Shown piece by piece: positions 36,818 to 44,752 of a stretch of 64,000 nucleotides of DNA. The position numbers were made by a program, and so were the translations under genes. The notes beneath the pieces are model-generated. The model worked only from the letters and a program-made list of their open reading frames with translations, made no database searches and was not told the origin of the DNA. This DNA is from an uncultured Oscillospiraceae bacterium. Lineage in GTDB: Bacteria; Bacillota; Clostridia; Oscillospirales; Oscillospiraceae. Where the stretch lies: the NCBI GenBank assembly GCA_947624985.1, contig CANQMO010000017.1, positions 1-64,000 on the forward strand, written 5' to 3'. Each line of letters opens with the position of its first letter. Positions within the stretch are counted from its first letter, which is position 1.

Positions 36818-36865
36818 ATACCCCTATGGGGTATTTATCATATACCCTACCGGGGTATTTGTCAA
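36818..36865 (-). promoter_or_regulatory. csoR-copA promoter with two CsoR operators
   Basis: On the minus strand TTGACA (36865-36860), 17 bp, TATGAT (36842-36837). Palindrome ATACCCCTATGGGGTAT (36818-36834) covers the transcript start, and ATACCCTACCGGGGTAT (36842-36858, one mismatch) fills the spacer between -35 and -10. Their centres are 24 bp apart. The TACCCC/GGGGTA arms match known CsoR sites. Confidence 0.92.
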
Positions 36866-36882
36866 CACGTTTTTTGCTTTTG

Positions 36883-36912
36883 TTGCGCAAGGCAGGTCCC
36901 GCGTGGTATGAT
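36883..36912 (+). promoter_or_regulatory. Promoter of the DHH phosphoesterase gene
   Basis: TTGCGC at 36883-36888, 18 bp, TATGAT at 36907-36912, then AAAGGAG before the ATG at 36940. It is divergent from and separate from the CsoR operators. Confidence 0.6.
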
Positions 36913-36939
36913 GGGGACATCCTCTGAAAGGAGACTGCC

Positions 36940-37929
36940 ATGAACACTGTCGGCCTGACCGGCGCCGCCAAGCTGCTGCGGGCGGCGGACCGTATCCTCA
37001 TCATCACCCACATCCGTCCGGACGGGGACACGGCGGGGAGCGGCTGCGCGCTGTGTCTCGGCCTGCGGGCCATGGGTAAGAGGGCGTATCTGGCGCCCAA
37101 TCCCCCCTCCATGGCCCGGTACGGGCCCTACATGACGCCCTATTTCGCCCCGGACGGGTTCGCGCCCGGCTTCGTGGCGGCGGTGGACGTGCCGGGCCCG
37201 GGCCAGTTCCCGGCGGGCTGGGAGCCGCTGGCGGACCGGACCGATCTGGCCGTGGACCACCACGGCACCAACAGCGGCTATGCGACCGCCACCTATCTGG
37301 AGCCGGACAGCGCCGCCACCGGGGAGCTGGTGTACCTGCTGCTGAAGGAGCTCGGCGTGGACCTGACGGCGGAGATGGCGGAGGCGCTCTATGTGGCTCT
37401 GGCCACGGACACCAATGGCTTTCGCACCCCCGGCACCACCGCCCGGACCCTGACCATCGCCGGGGCGCTGCGGGAAGCGGACTTTGACGCGGCGGGGCTG
37501 ACAAAACGGCTGTTCGACGCCAAGACCCCCGCCCGGCTGCGGCTGGAGGCGGCCCTGTACGGCGGCATGCGCTTCCCCCTGCCCGGCGTGTGCGTCATGA
37601 CGCTGGACCGGGCCGCCGTGGCCGAGAGCGGCGCGGGCGAGGACGATATGGACAAGCTGTCCCTGCTGACCACCGTGCCGGAGGGCACATGGGCGGGGCT
37701 GCTGCTGCGGGAGCTGCCCGACGGGACCTGGAAGGTCTCCCTGCGCACCGACGGGACGGTCCACGCGGGCCGGGCGCTCCTGGCCATCGGCGGAGGCGGC
37801 CACGCCGATGCCGCCGGCGCCGTGACGGATATGTCCCCCGATCGGGTGGAAGGGGCGGTCCTGGCATATCTGACGGACAGTCGTCCGTCAAAAACAGACA
37901 CAGAAACCGACGGTGTCCGCAGAGGATGA
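36940..37929 (+). CDS. DHH/DHHA1 phosphoesterase, NrnA-like
   Basis: 329 residues, the normal NrnA length. The N-terminal DHH domain carries ITHIRPDGDTAGS (metal-binding His and Asp), a middle Asp in VAAVDVPG, and LAVDHHGTN, the DHH motif. The C-terminal DHHA1 domain carries GGGGHADAAGA. NrnA enzymes degrade oligoribonucleotides (nanoRNA) and dephosphorylate 3'-phosphoadenosine 5'-phosphate, using Mn2+. The more divergent family members hydrolyse cyclic dinucleotide products, so the exact substrate is open. Monocistronic. Confidence 0.88.
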   Translation: MNTVGLTGAAKLLRAADRILIITHIRPDGDTAGSGCALCLGLRAMGKRAYLAPNPPSMARYGPYMTPYFAPDGFAPGFVAAVDVPGPGQFPAGWEPLADRTDLAVDHHGTNSGYATATYLEPDSAATGELVYLLLKELGVDLTAEMAEALYVALATDTNGFRTPGTTARTLTIAGALREADFDAAGLTKRLFDAKTPARLRLEAALYGGMRFPLPGVCVMTLDRAAVAESGAGEDDMDKLSLLTTVPEGTWAGLLLRELPDGTWKVSLRTDGTVHAGRALLAIGGGGHADAAGAVTDMSPDRVEGAVLAYLTDSRPSKTDTETDGVRRG

Positions 37930-37958
37930 AGAATTTCCAGAAAATTGCAAAAAAGTTC

Positions 37959-38187
37959 TTGACGAGCTGGAAAAAATATGGTTATATATGTACAAGAGAC
38001 GGAAGCATTTCGCTTTTGCCCGTGGAACAGCCGCCGGCCACGCCCCTGTACATGGGCCCTTTATGTAACTCCCCTTTCTCCTCTTGATGCTTTCTCATAC
38101 AGGAAACTCCTTTCCGACTTCAAAGCGCACAGGGGTGTGGCTTTTATAAAAAGACAAAGGACTGCAAAAGCAGTCCTTTGTCTTTTT
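37959..38187 (+). ncRNA. Candidate small RNA with promoter and terminator
   Basis: A 400-bp gap without a gene holds a promoter-like TTGACG (37959-37964) with TATATA (37983-37988, 18-bp spacing) and ends with a textbook terminator (stem 38148-38165 with 38170-38187, loop AAAA, closing T5). The predicted transcript from about 37995 is roughly 190 nt. A 13-bp stem pairs 38037-38049 with 38129-38141 (one G.U) and closes a loop of about 80 nt rich in pyrimidines: ACTCCCCTTTCTCCTCTT and AAACTCCTTTCC, both complementary to Shine-Dalgarno sequences. A frame of 110 codons spans the region, but it reads straight through the terminator and has no ribosome binding site. 6S RNA is an alternative by size. 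Confidence 0.55.
38148..38187. terminator. Terminator of the candidate sRNA
   Basis: An 18-bp perfect stem with AAAA loop; A5 at one side and T5 at the other make it bidirectional. PsuK transcription from the other strand could also end here after passing repeat copy 4. Confidence 0.92.
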
Positions 38188-38199
38188 GTTTGGAACGAC

Positions 38200-38330
38200 A
38201 GCCCGCTGCAGCGCACGGGCCGCTTGCGGCCCGTGCGTTTGCGGGCTGATAAGAGTTTTTCCCGACGCACATGTCGCCGGGAAAAACGATTTGAATTCTT
38301 TTGCGCCTAAAGGCGCAAACTCTGCGAGGC
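38200..38330 (+). repeat. Intergenic mosaic repeat, copy 4
   Basis: An outer stem AGCCCGC (38200-38206) with GCGGGCT (38241-38247) encloses CTGCAGCGCACG and a GC-rich hairpin (about 38212-38237). The two-hairpin core follows at 38253-38330: hairpin 1 has TTTTTCCCG/CGGGAAAAA arms with the CACATGT loop retained, hairpin 2 has TTTGCGCC/GGCGCAAA arms, and the tail is CTCTGCGAGGC. The arm of hairpin 1 differs from copies 1-3 at several positions, with matching changes opposite. Confidence 0.85.
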
Positions 38331-38337
38331 TATATTC

Positions 38338-39225
38338 TCACGGACGCAGCACCGCCAGGGCGGCGGTGACGGCGCCGGGGTTGGCCACGGTGATACCCGC
38401 GGCGGTGACGCCCAGGGCGGCGCAGTCGGCAAAATCCATGTCCCGGACAAGGCCCACTGTCAGGGCGGCGGTCATGCTGTCCCCCGCGCCGGTGGAGTCC
38501 ACCACATCCGTGTGGACGGAGTTGACCGGGAAGATCTCCCCACCGTCGCTGCACACCACGCCCTCCGCTCCCCGGGAGATCACCACCCGTTTCACGCCCG
38601 CGTCCAGCAGGGCGCGGATACACTCCTCCACGCCGGTCCGGCCCGTCAGGGCCTCCGCCTCCTGTAGATTCGCCTTCAGGATGGCCAGTTTGTCCAGGAT
38701 GGGCCGCAGCCGGATGCTCTTGACGATGGAGACCCCGTCCGCCACGATGGGCGCCCGTAGCGCCCCGCCCAGATACCGGAGCGTCTCCTGGGGCAGGTTG
38801 GCGTCCACCACCACCGCGCCGGCGCTGGCCGCTCTGTCCAGACAGCCCGCGGCAAAGGCCGGGTCCATCTGCCGGCACAGGCCCATGTCGTTCACGGCGG
38901 CGGTCATGTCCCCGTGCTCGTCGCAGACGTACAGGTACCGGTTGTTGGTCTCGTCCACCCAGCGGCAGCCGTCGATGTTCACGCAGTACCGGGCGCTCTC
39001 GTCCCGGATGGACGGTTCATGCTCATCCCGGCCCAGCAGAGAGAAAAAGGACGTGTCCGCCCCCAGCAGGGCGCAGTTGCGGGCGATGTTCCAGCCCACG
39101 CCGCCCAGGGTCAGACCCACCCGTCCGGGGATGGAGTCCCCCCGCACCAGAGGACCGGAGGAGCGGCCTCCGATATCCACATTCAGTGCGCCGATAACGG
39201 CGACTTTCTTTTTTCCCATATCCAT
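38338..39225 (-). CDS. psuK: PfkB-family kinase, probable pseudouridine kinase
   Basis: 295 residues, PfkB ribokinase fold. The N-terminal VAVIGALNVDIGG and LTLGGVGWNIARNCALLG are family motif 1; DSTGAGDSMTAAL near residue 245 is motif 2 with the catalytic Asp. The IGA.NVDI.G start and PG....GGVG.NIA.N.A.LG spacing resemble pseudouridine kinase more than ribokinase or fructokinase. PsuG is also encoded in the window but 34 kb away. Start ATG 39225 lies six bases after TAGAAT with no Shine-Dalgarno sequence, so a leaderless transcript is likely. Confidence 0.8.
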   Translation of the reverse strand: MDMGKKKVAVIGALNVDIGGRSSGPLVRGDSIPGRVGLTLGGVGWNIARNCALLGADTSFFSLLGRDEHEPSIRDESARYCVNIDGCRWVDETNNRYLYVCDEHGDMTAAVNDMGLCRQMDPAFAAGCLDRAASAGAVVVDANLPQETLRYLGGALRAPIVADGVSIVKSIRLRPILDKLAILKANLQEAEALTGRTGVEECIRALLDAGVKRVVISRGAEGVVCSDGGEIFPVNSVHTDVVDSTGAGDSMTAALTVGLVRDMDFADCAALGVTAAGITVANPGAVTAALAVLRP

Positions 39226-39259
39226 GGTATTATTCTACCAGACTTCTCTGGTTTTGCAA
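39226..39259 (-). promoter_or_regulatory. psuK promoter with +1 on the start codon
   Basis: On the minus strand TTGCAA (39259-39254), 16 bp, TAGAAT (39237-39232), AATACC, then ATG. Third case of the six-base spacing. Confidence 0.6.
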
Positions 39260-39337
39260 GGGGGATAAGAGAATGGTTCTGGAAAAAGTTGGGACATCCG
39301 TCCCTCGGACCGGGACGGCGCCACGGGAGGTGCGGGC

Positions 39338-39886
39338 ATGAAACTGTACTGGGAGCTTTTTTCCGTCTTTTTCCGCATGGGCGCGGTCACCTTCGGTGGC
39401 GGCTACGCCATGCTGCCCATCCTCCAGCGGGAGGTGGTGGACAACCGGGGCTGGTGCACGAACGAAGAGCTGGCGGACTATTACGCCATAGGCCAGTGTA
39501 CGCCCGGTATCATCGCCGTGAACACCGCCACCTTCATCGGCTTCAAGCTCAAGGGCCTGGCCGGGGCGCTGCTGGCCACCTACGGGGTGGTGGCCCCCAG
39601 CTTCATCATCATCGGTATCATCGCCGCGCTGCTGCAAAACTTCGCCGACTACGCCGTGGTGCAGAACGCCTTCGCCGGTATCCGGGTGGTGGTGGCCGTG
39701 CTCATCTTCAACGCGGTGGTGAAGCTTCTCAAGTCCTCCGTGGTGGATAAGCTCACCGCCTGTGTGTTCCTGGCGGTGGGGCTGCTGGCCTTCTTTCTGG
39801 ATGTTTCGCCGGTTCTGTTCGTGCTCATCGCCGGGGCGCTGGGCGTCGCGGCCAAGGTGCTGTGGAAGGGGGCCGGAGAGAAATGA
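39338..39886 (+). CDS. Chromate transporter family protein, first half
   Basis: 182 residues with FRMGAVTFGGGYAMLPILQREVV, the conserved start of a CHR domain, and five to six helices. Two-gene chromate transporter (short-chain CHR) systems consist of paired homologous halves with opposite topology, and this gene is the first half. The conserved pairs GGGYAMLP and YAIGQCTPGIIAVNTATFIGF are visible. Chromate export is demonstrated only for some family members; in gut Clostridia the real substrate is unknown. GGGAGG lies before the ATG, and the stop overlaps the second half by four bases. Confidence 0.88.
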   Translation: MKLYWELFSVFFRMGAVTFGGGYAMLPILQREVVDNRGWCTNEELADYYAIGQCTPGIIAVNTATFIGFKLKGLAGALLATYGVVAPSFIIIGIIAALLQNFADYAVVQNAFAGIRVVVAVLIFNAVVKLLKSSVVDKLTACVFLAVGLLAFFLDVSPVLFVLIAGALGVAAKVLWKGAGEK

Positions 39887-40458
39887 TCTTCCTACAGCTT
39901 TTCTGGGAGTTTTTCAAGACCGGCCTGTTCGCCGTGGGCGGCGGCCTGGCCACGCTGCCGTTCCTCTATGAGATGGGCGAGCGCACCGGCTGGTTCACCG
40001 CCCACCAGGTGGCGGATATGCTGGCCGTCAGCGAGTCTACCCCCGGCCCCATCGGTATCAACATGGCGGTGTACACCGGCTACACCAGCGCCGGCATTCC
40101 GGGCAGCCTGTGCGCGCTGGTGGGTATCGTGACGCCCAGTATCATCGTGATCGTGATCATCGCGGCCTTTTTGCGGGCCTTTCGGGACAATAAATACGTC
40201 AACGGCGCCTTTTACGGTATCCGTCCCGCCTCCACGGGGCTCATCGCTGCGGCGGGCGTCACCGTGGCGATCGGGGCGCTGCTGCGGACGGACGCCTGGC
40301 AGGGCTGGAGCCGGTTCTGGACCGTGCTGGACTGGCGGGCGATCCTCCTGGCCGCCGTCGTCTACGCCGTCAGCCGGAAATGGAAAAAACTCCATCCGGC
40401 CTTCCTCATCCTCATCGGCGCGGTAGCCGGGGCCCTGTTCCGCTTTGCCGGGGCGTGA
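39883..40458 (+). CDS. Chromate transporter family protein, second half
   Basis: 191 residues, homologous to the preceding gene. FKTGLFAVGGGLATLPFLYEM and SESTPGPIGINMAVYTGY match the CHR domain repeats. The start at 39883 (ATGA overlap) is preceded by GGAGAG. The two products should form a heterodimer in the membrane. No chrB regulator is linked. The pair forms a small operon, ending before the glycan cluster promoter; no clear terminator is seen in the 40-bp gap. Confidence 0.88.
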   Translation: MIFLQLFWEFFKTGLFAVGGGLATLPFLYEMGERTGWFTAHQVADMLAVSESTPGPIGINMAVYTGYTSAGIPGSLCALVGIVTPSIIVIVIIAAFLRAFRDNKYVNGAFYGIRPASTGLIAAAGVTVAIGALLRTDAWQGWSRFWTVLDWRAILLAAVVYAVSRKWKKLHPAFLILIGAVAGALFRFAGA

Positions 40459-40475
40459 GCAAGACCGGAACATGG

Positions 40476-40503
40476 TTGCGTTTCCGCGAAATCGTGCTAT
40501 AAT
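40476..40503 (+). promoter_or_regulatory. Promoter of the surface-glycan cluster
   Basis: TTGCGT at 40476-40481, 16 bp, TATAAT at 40498-40503, leader of about 53 nt before the first ATG at 40563. No other strong promoter was found up to 56.4 kb. Confidence 0.75.
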
Positions 40504-40562
40504 AGATAAATATTAGTATGGCGGAGTTTGCGTTACCGGTCAGCCGGGCCGCGTGAGGATCT

Positions 40563-43529
40563 ATGAGCATTTCATCCCCCAGCCGGAAAAAAAGGATACT
40601 GTCCACAGCGGGGGCGTGCCTTGCCTCCGCAGGGCTGGCGCTGGCGGTCACCGCCTTGGTGTACGCCCTGCGGGGCATATGGCCGTTCGGGACGGACAAC
40701 GTGGCCTATATGGACGCGGCCCAGTTTTATGTCCCGGGCTTTTACCGGCTGTGGGACTGTCTGCACGGGTTGGTATCGGCGGACGTGGACTGGTTCTCCG
40801 GGCTGGCCGAGGCCGGCGGCTACGGCTGGGGCAGCTTCCTCTATCCGGCAAACTGGGTATTCCTGCTGGTGGCCCGGGATCAGGTGCTGGAGGGGCTGAG
40901 CCTGTATCTGGCCGTCGAGCTTGCCCTCATCGCGCTGATCGCGGCCTTCGCCGTCAGCGTGCGCTTCCCCCGGCTGGGCGTTTTTTGGCGGACGCTGCTG
41001 GCCCTGACTTACGCCTTCTGCGGCTTTACGCTGCAATACTACTCCAATTTCAGCTGGCTGGACGCGGTGGGCGCGTTCCCCCTGCTGCTGCTGGGTCTTG
41101 ACCGGCTGCTGCGGGAGGGGAAGCCCGGCCTTTACACGGCCATGTACGCCCTCTACCTTTGCCGGAGCGTATATTATACCTACATGGTCTCCCTGTATGT
41201 GCTGCTGTACGCGCTGGGGTACTGCTATCTGGTCCTGCCCGGGGACCTGCGGGCCGGACGGCTGACGCGGCTGGGCCTGGGCACCGCTCTGGCCTTCGGC
41301 GTCGGGGCTCCCTTCTGGCTGGGCGGCGTGAACGCCATTTTGAATACCTCCCGTTTCCAGGAGCACCTGGGCACGGGGCTGCTGGCCTGGAACGCCGCCG
41401 GGACCCGGTGGGCGGTGGCGGCGCTGCTGGCGCTGGGTCTGGGCGCGCTGGCGCTGGGTCTGGCAAGACGGCGGGAAAAAGCGGCGCGGCTGGTCCGTCC
41501 GGGTCTGTTCGCCATGGGGGCGCTGGGCGCGGGGCTGCTGTTCTGGCGGGCCGTCTCCGCCGCCGGGTCGGATTCGGGCCTGGGGGCCGGCATGGACGTT
41601 TGGGACCTGCCCAATACCCGCCACACCTTTTTGATGTTGCTGGGGCTCAGCCTCTGCTTTGCCCTGCTGCTCCGGACCGCCTCGGTCCGGCGGGCCTGCC
41701 CGCCGGAGGAGCGGAACGCCTATGGCCGGGCCAGACGGTTTTTCCTGTACCTGGCCGGGGTGTTCGTCCTGCCCATGGTCTTTACCAATATCGACACGGT
41801 CTGGCACTTCGGCCAGTATAACTTCTTCCCCATGCGCTACGGCTTCATGCTGCCCGCCACGGTCATCGGCTTTGCCGGGGCGGCGCTGGAACAGGACGCG
41901 GCGGAGGGCGCGCCGCCTGTCGGGCGTCCGGGCCTGACCGCCGTGCTGTGCGGCGCGGCGGTAGCGGTGCTGGCGCTGAAGCTGCCCGTGGTCATCGGCG
42001 CGTTCAAAGAATACGGCGCGTGCTTTTTGAACTCCATAGGCCAGGCGGGCTACTTCCGCTATTTCGCCGCCCTGTGCCTGTGCGCCGCCGCCGCGCTGGC
42101 ACTGTACTGGCTGCTGCTGCGCACCCGCCGGCGGGCCGCGCTGCTGGCCGTGGCGGCGCTGTTTCTGGCGCAGACGGCCGCCAACGCTTACGGCCTCATC
42201 GCCCCCAACGACGACCACACCTACACCCACGAGTACGACCCGGCCTATATCGCCGCGTCCGAACAGCTTTATGACGCCTTTTCCGGCCAGACGCTCTCGC
42301 CTCTGTCCCGGACAAAGAACGTGGACGGCAGTCTCAGCGCCGGATACCCGGCCATCGCCGGGGTCAGCGCTCTTTCCAGCATCCGCTCCGGCAACTCGGC
42401 CCAGCGGCTGGGCATGTACGAGGACCTGGGCTACACCGTCAACTACTACCGTATCATGGACGTGGGCGGCACGGTGTTCACGGATATGCTGCTGGGCGTG
42501 GACCGGGTCCTGTCCGTGAACGCGCTGGACGAGGACCTGTATATACCGGACACGGCGGTGGCCGGCGTGCAGGTGGGCCGGAGCCGTTACCCCGGCGTGA
42601 CCTGTCTGATGTACGACCCCGACGCTCTGGCGGACTACGGCGGCTGCGCCTCCCTGACTGAGCGTATCAACGCCCTCTACCGGGCCTTCACCGACGGGCA
42701 GAGCGATCTGGCCTTCGACCCCGGCGCGGCGCTGACCGTCCGGGGAGAGGGCATGCGGACATATACGCTGTCCTTTGATCTGGACAGGCCCGCCTTCGTC
42801 TATATGCGGGTGAACGGCATGGCCATGAACATCACCGCCGGCGGCAGGACGGTGACGGTGCCCACATATCTCGACCCGGGCAACACGGTCTACCCCGCCG
42901 CCTTCAACGCCAACGTGCTGAGTCTGGGCCTGTTCCCGGCGGGCACGGGAGAGGTCTCGTTCACCTCCCCCATGGACCTGACGGCGGCGGATGTGGCGCT
43001 GACCTGTCTGGACAAGCAGGGTCTGGACAGCTTTTCTGCCGACGCCAACCGGGACCCCGGCGCCGAGCTGGAGACCTATCCCAACGGTCTTGCCGTCACC
43101 CTCACCGCGGACCGGGCGGGGCGGAGCCTGTTCCTGCCTCTGGGCGGCTGGTGGTACTGCACCGTCAACGGCGTAGCCGTCAACTGCCAGTCGTTTCTGG
43201 GGACCATGGCCAGCGTCCCGCTCCAGCCGGGAGAGAACCGGGTGGTGCTGTACCGGGGCGCGCCGCCGGCGGGCTCCGGCGCCACGGACCGGTCCGGCCC
43301 GTTTTTCAGCGGCGTCCGGACGCTGGCCCTGCTCAGTCTGGTCCTCCTGGCGGTCTGGGTCGCGCTGGAGGCATCCGGGACCGCTCCCTGGCGGGAAAAA
43401 CGGCTGCCCCGGTGGCTGTCCGTCCCGGTCCAGGCGGTCTTTCTCACGGCGGCGGCGGCGGTAGTGGGGTTCGTCTATGTGGCCCCCATCGTCTCCCTGC
43501 TGGCCGGCGGGACCGTGGTGTGGTTTTAA
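40563..43529 (+). CDS. YfhO family membrane protein
   Basis: 988 residues. About a dozen N-terminal hydrophobic segments with the YfhO start pattern (PFGTDNVAYMDAAQFYV, then W.S...G.G), a long extracellular part in the C-terminal third, and a final helix. YfhO proteins are GT-C-like membrane glycosyltransferases; in Bacillus and Listeria they glycosylate lipoteichoic acid or the cell wall, using polyprenyl-phosphate sugars on the outer face. It opens the glycan cluster, which also encodes a polyprenyl-phosphate-sugar synthase type GT2, the likely donor maker. A second, smaller YfhO (57022) follows the cluster. Confidence 0.88.
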   Translation: MSISSPSRKKRILSTAGACLASAGLALAVTALVYALRGIWPFGTDNVAYMDAAQFYVPGFYRLWDCLHGLVSADVDWFSGLAEAGGYGWGSFLYPANWVFLLVARDQVLEGLSLYLAVELALIALIAAFAVSVRFPRLGVFWRTLLALTYAFCGFTLQYYSNFSWLDAVGAFPLLLLGLDRLLREGKPGLYTAMYALYLCRSVYYTYMVSLYVLLYALGYCYLVLPGDLRAGRLTRLGLGTALAFGVGAPFWLGGVNAILNTSRFQEHLGTGLLAWNAAGTRWAVAALLALGLGALALGLARRREKAARLVRPGLFAMGALGAGLLFWRAVSAAGSDSGLGAGMDVWDLPNTRHTFLMLLGLSLCFALLLRTASVRRACPPEERNAYGRARRFFLYLAGVFVLPMVFTNIDTVWHFGQYNFFPMRYGFMLPATVIGFAGAALEQDAAEGAPPVGRPGLTAVLCGAAVAVLALKLPVVIGAFKEYGACFLNSIGQAGYFRYFAALCLCAAAALALYWLLLRTRRRAALLAVAALFLAQTAANAYGLIAPNDDHTYTHEYDPAYIAASEQLYDAFSGQTLSPLSRTKNVDGSLSAGYPAIAGVSALSSIRSGNSAQRLGMYEDLGYTVNYYRIMDVGGTVFTDMLLGVDRVLSVNALDEDLYIPDTAVAGVQVGRSRYPGVTCLMYDPDALADYGGCASLTERINALYRAFTDGQSDLAFDPGAALTVRGEGMRTYTLSFDLDRPAFVYMRVNGMAMNITAGGRTVTVPTYLDPGNTVYPAAFNANVLSLGLFPAGTGEVSFTSPMDLTAADVALTCLDKQGLDSFSADANRDPGAELETYPNGLAVTLTADRAGRSLFLPLGGWWYCTVNGVAVNCQSFLGTMASVPLQPGENRVVLYRGAPPAGSGATDRSGPFFSGVRTLALLSLVLLAVWVALEASGTAPWREKRLPRWLSVPVQAVFLTAAAAVVGFVYVAPIVSLLAGGTVVWF

Positions 43530-43612
43530 CTGTCCGAAGCATACACACAGAGAAAACGCTTTCCGGCGGACAGACACCGCCGGCATACCCTACCTCCCGG
43601 GAGGAACTTTTT

Positions 43613-44752
43613 ATGATCCCTTTCAACGTACCCCCCTACTGCGGACGTGAGGACGAGTATGTCCTCCAGGCCATCCACTCCCACAAGATCAGCGGCGACG
43701 GGACCTTCACGAAAAAGTGCCACGCCTGGCTGGAAGAGCGCACCGGCGCGGCCCGGGCCCTGCTGACCACCAGCGGCTCCCACGCGCTGGATATGGCGGC
43801 GCTGCTGTGCCGTCTGGAGCCGGGCGACGAGGTCATCATGCCCTCTTACACCTTCTCCTCCACCGCCAACGCCTTCGTGCTGGCGGGGGCGGTGCCGGTG
43901 TTCGTGGACATCCGCCCGGACACCATGAACATAGACGAACACCTTATCGAGGCCGCCATCACCCCCCGAACGAAGGTCATATGCGTCATGCATTACGCCG
44001 GAGTGGGCTGCGAGATGGACACGGTCATGGACATCGCCCGCCGCCACGGCCTGAAGGTGGTGGAGGACGCGGCCCAGGGGGTCATGGCCTCCTACAAAGG
44101 CAGGGCTCTGGGCTCCATCGGCGATTACGGCTGCTTCAGCTTCCACGAGTCGAAAAACTACTCCATGGGCGAGGGCGGGGCCCTGCTGCTCCGGGCCGAC
44201 GACCCCCGGGCCGAGATCATCCGGGAGAAGGGCACCGACCGGGCCCGCTTCCTCCGGGGCCAGGTGGACAAGTACACCTGGGAGGACCTGGGCTCCAGCT
44301 ATCTGCCCAGCGAGCTGAACGCCGCGTACCTCTACGGCCAGCTGGAGATGGCGGAGCAGATCAACGCCGCCCGGCTCCACTGCTGGGCGCTGTATAAAGA
44401 GCTTCTCACGCCCCTGGCGGAGGCGGGGCGGATCGAGCTGCCCTTCATCCCAGAGGGCTGCGTCCACAACGCCCATATGTTCTACATCAAGGCGAAGGAT
44501 CTTGACGAGCGGACCGCGCTCATCGCCTGGCTGAAAGAGCACGGCGTGAGCAGCGTGTTCCACTATGTGCCGCTGCACTCCGCCGCCGCGGGCCGGCGCT
44601 TCGGCCGGTTCCACGGGGAGGACCGGTACACCACCCGGGAGAGCGGGCGGCTGCTGCGCCTGCCTATGTATTACGGGCTCACCGACGGGGACGTGGAGAC
44701 CGCCGCCCGGACCGTTGCCGCCTTTTACGGGGAAGGGAGCGCCGTCCGGTGA
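43613..44752 (+). CDS. DegT/WecE-like sugar aminotransferase
   Basis: 379 residues, the length of WecE/RffA. PLP-dependent transamination of a nucleotide 4-keto-6-deoxy sugar to a 4-amino sugar is the family reaction. The catalytic lysine is in GCFSFHESKNYSMGEGGAL near residue 182. N-terminal MIPFNVPPYCGREDEYVLQA and TTSGSHALDMAALL are close to WecE (dTDP-4-keto-6-deoxyglucose transaminase). No dTDP-glucose synthesis genes are in the window, so its substrate comes from elsewhere. GGGAGGAAC precedes the ATG; its end overlaps the next gene by four bases. Confidence 0.9.
   Translation: MIPFNVPPYCGREDEYVLQAIHSHKISGDGTFTKKCHAWLEERTGAARALLTTSGSHALDMAALLCRLEPGDEVIMPSYTFSSTANAFVLAGAVPVFVDIRPDTMNIDEHLIEAAITPRTKVICVMHYAGVGCEMDTVMDIARRHGLKVVEDAAQGVMASYKGRALGSIGDYGCFSFHESKNYSMGEGGALLLRADDPRAEIIREKGTDRARFLRGQVDKYTWEDLGSSYLPSELNAAYLYGQLEMAEQINAARLHCWALYKELLTPLAEAGRIELPFIPEGCVHNAHMFYIKAKDLDERTALIAWLKEHGVSSVFHYVPLHSAAAGRRFGRFHGEDRYTTRESGRLLRLPMYYGLTDGDVETAARTVAAFYGEGSAVR

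Noticed and set aside
37978..38310. A 110-codon plus-strand frame across the candidate sRNA
   Set aside because: It reads through an 18-bp terminator into the repeat element and has no Shine-Dalgarno sequence.
40572..43586. A 1000-codon open frame opposite the first yfhO gene
   Set aside because: Same shadow effect; low-complexity Gln/Gly/Arg/Val translation and no start signals.
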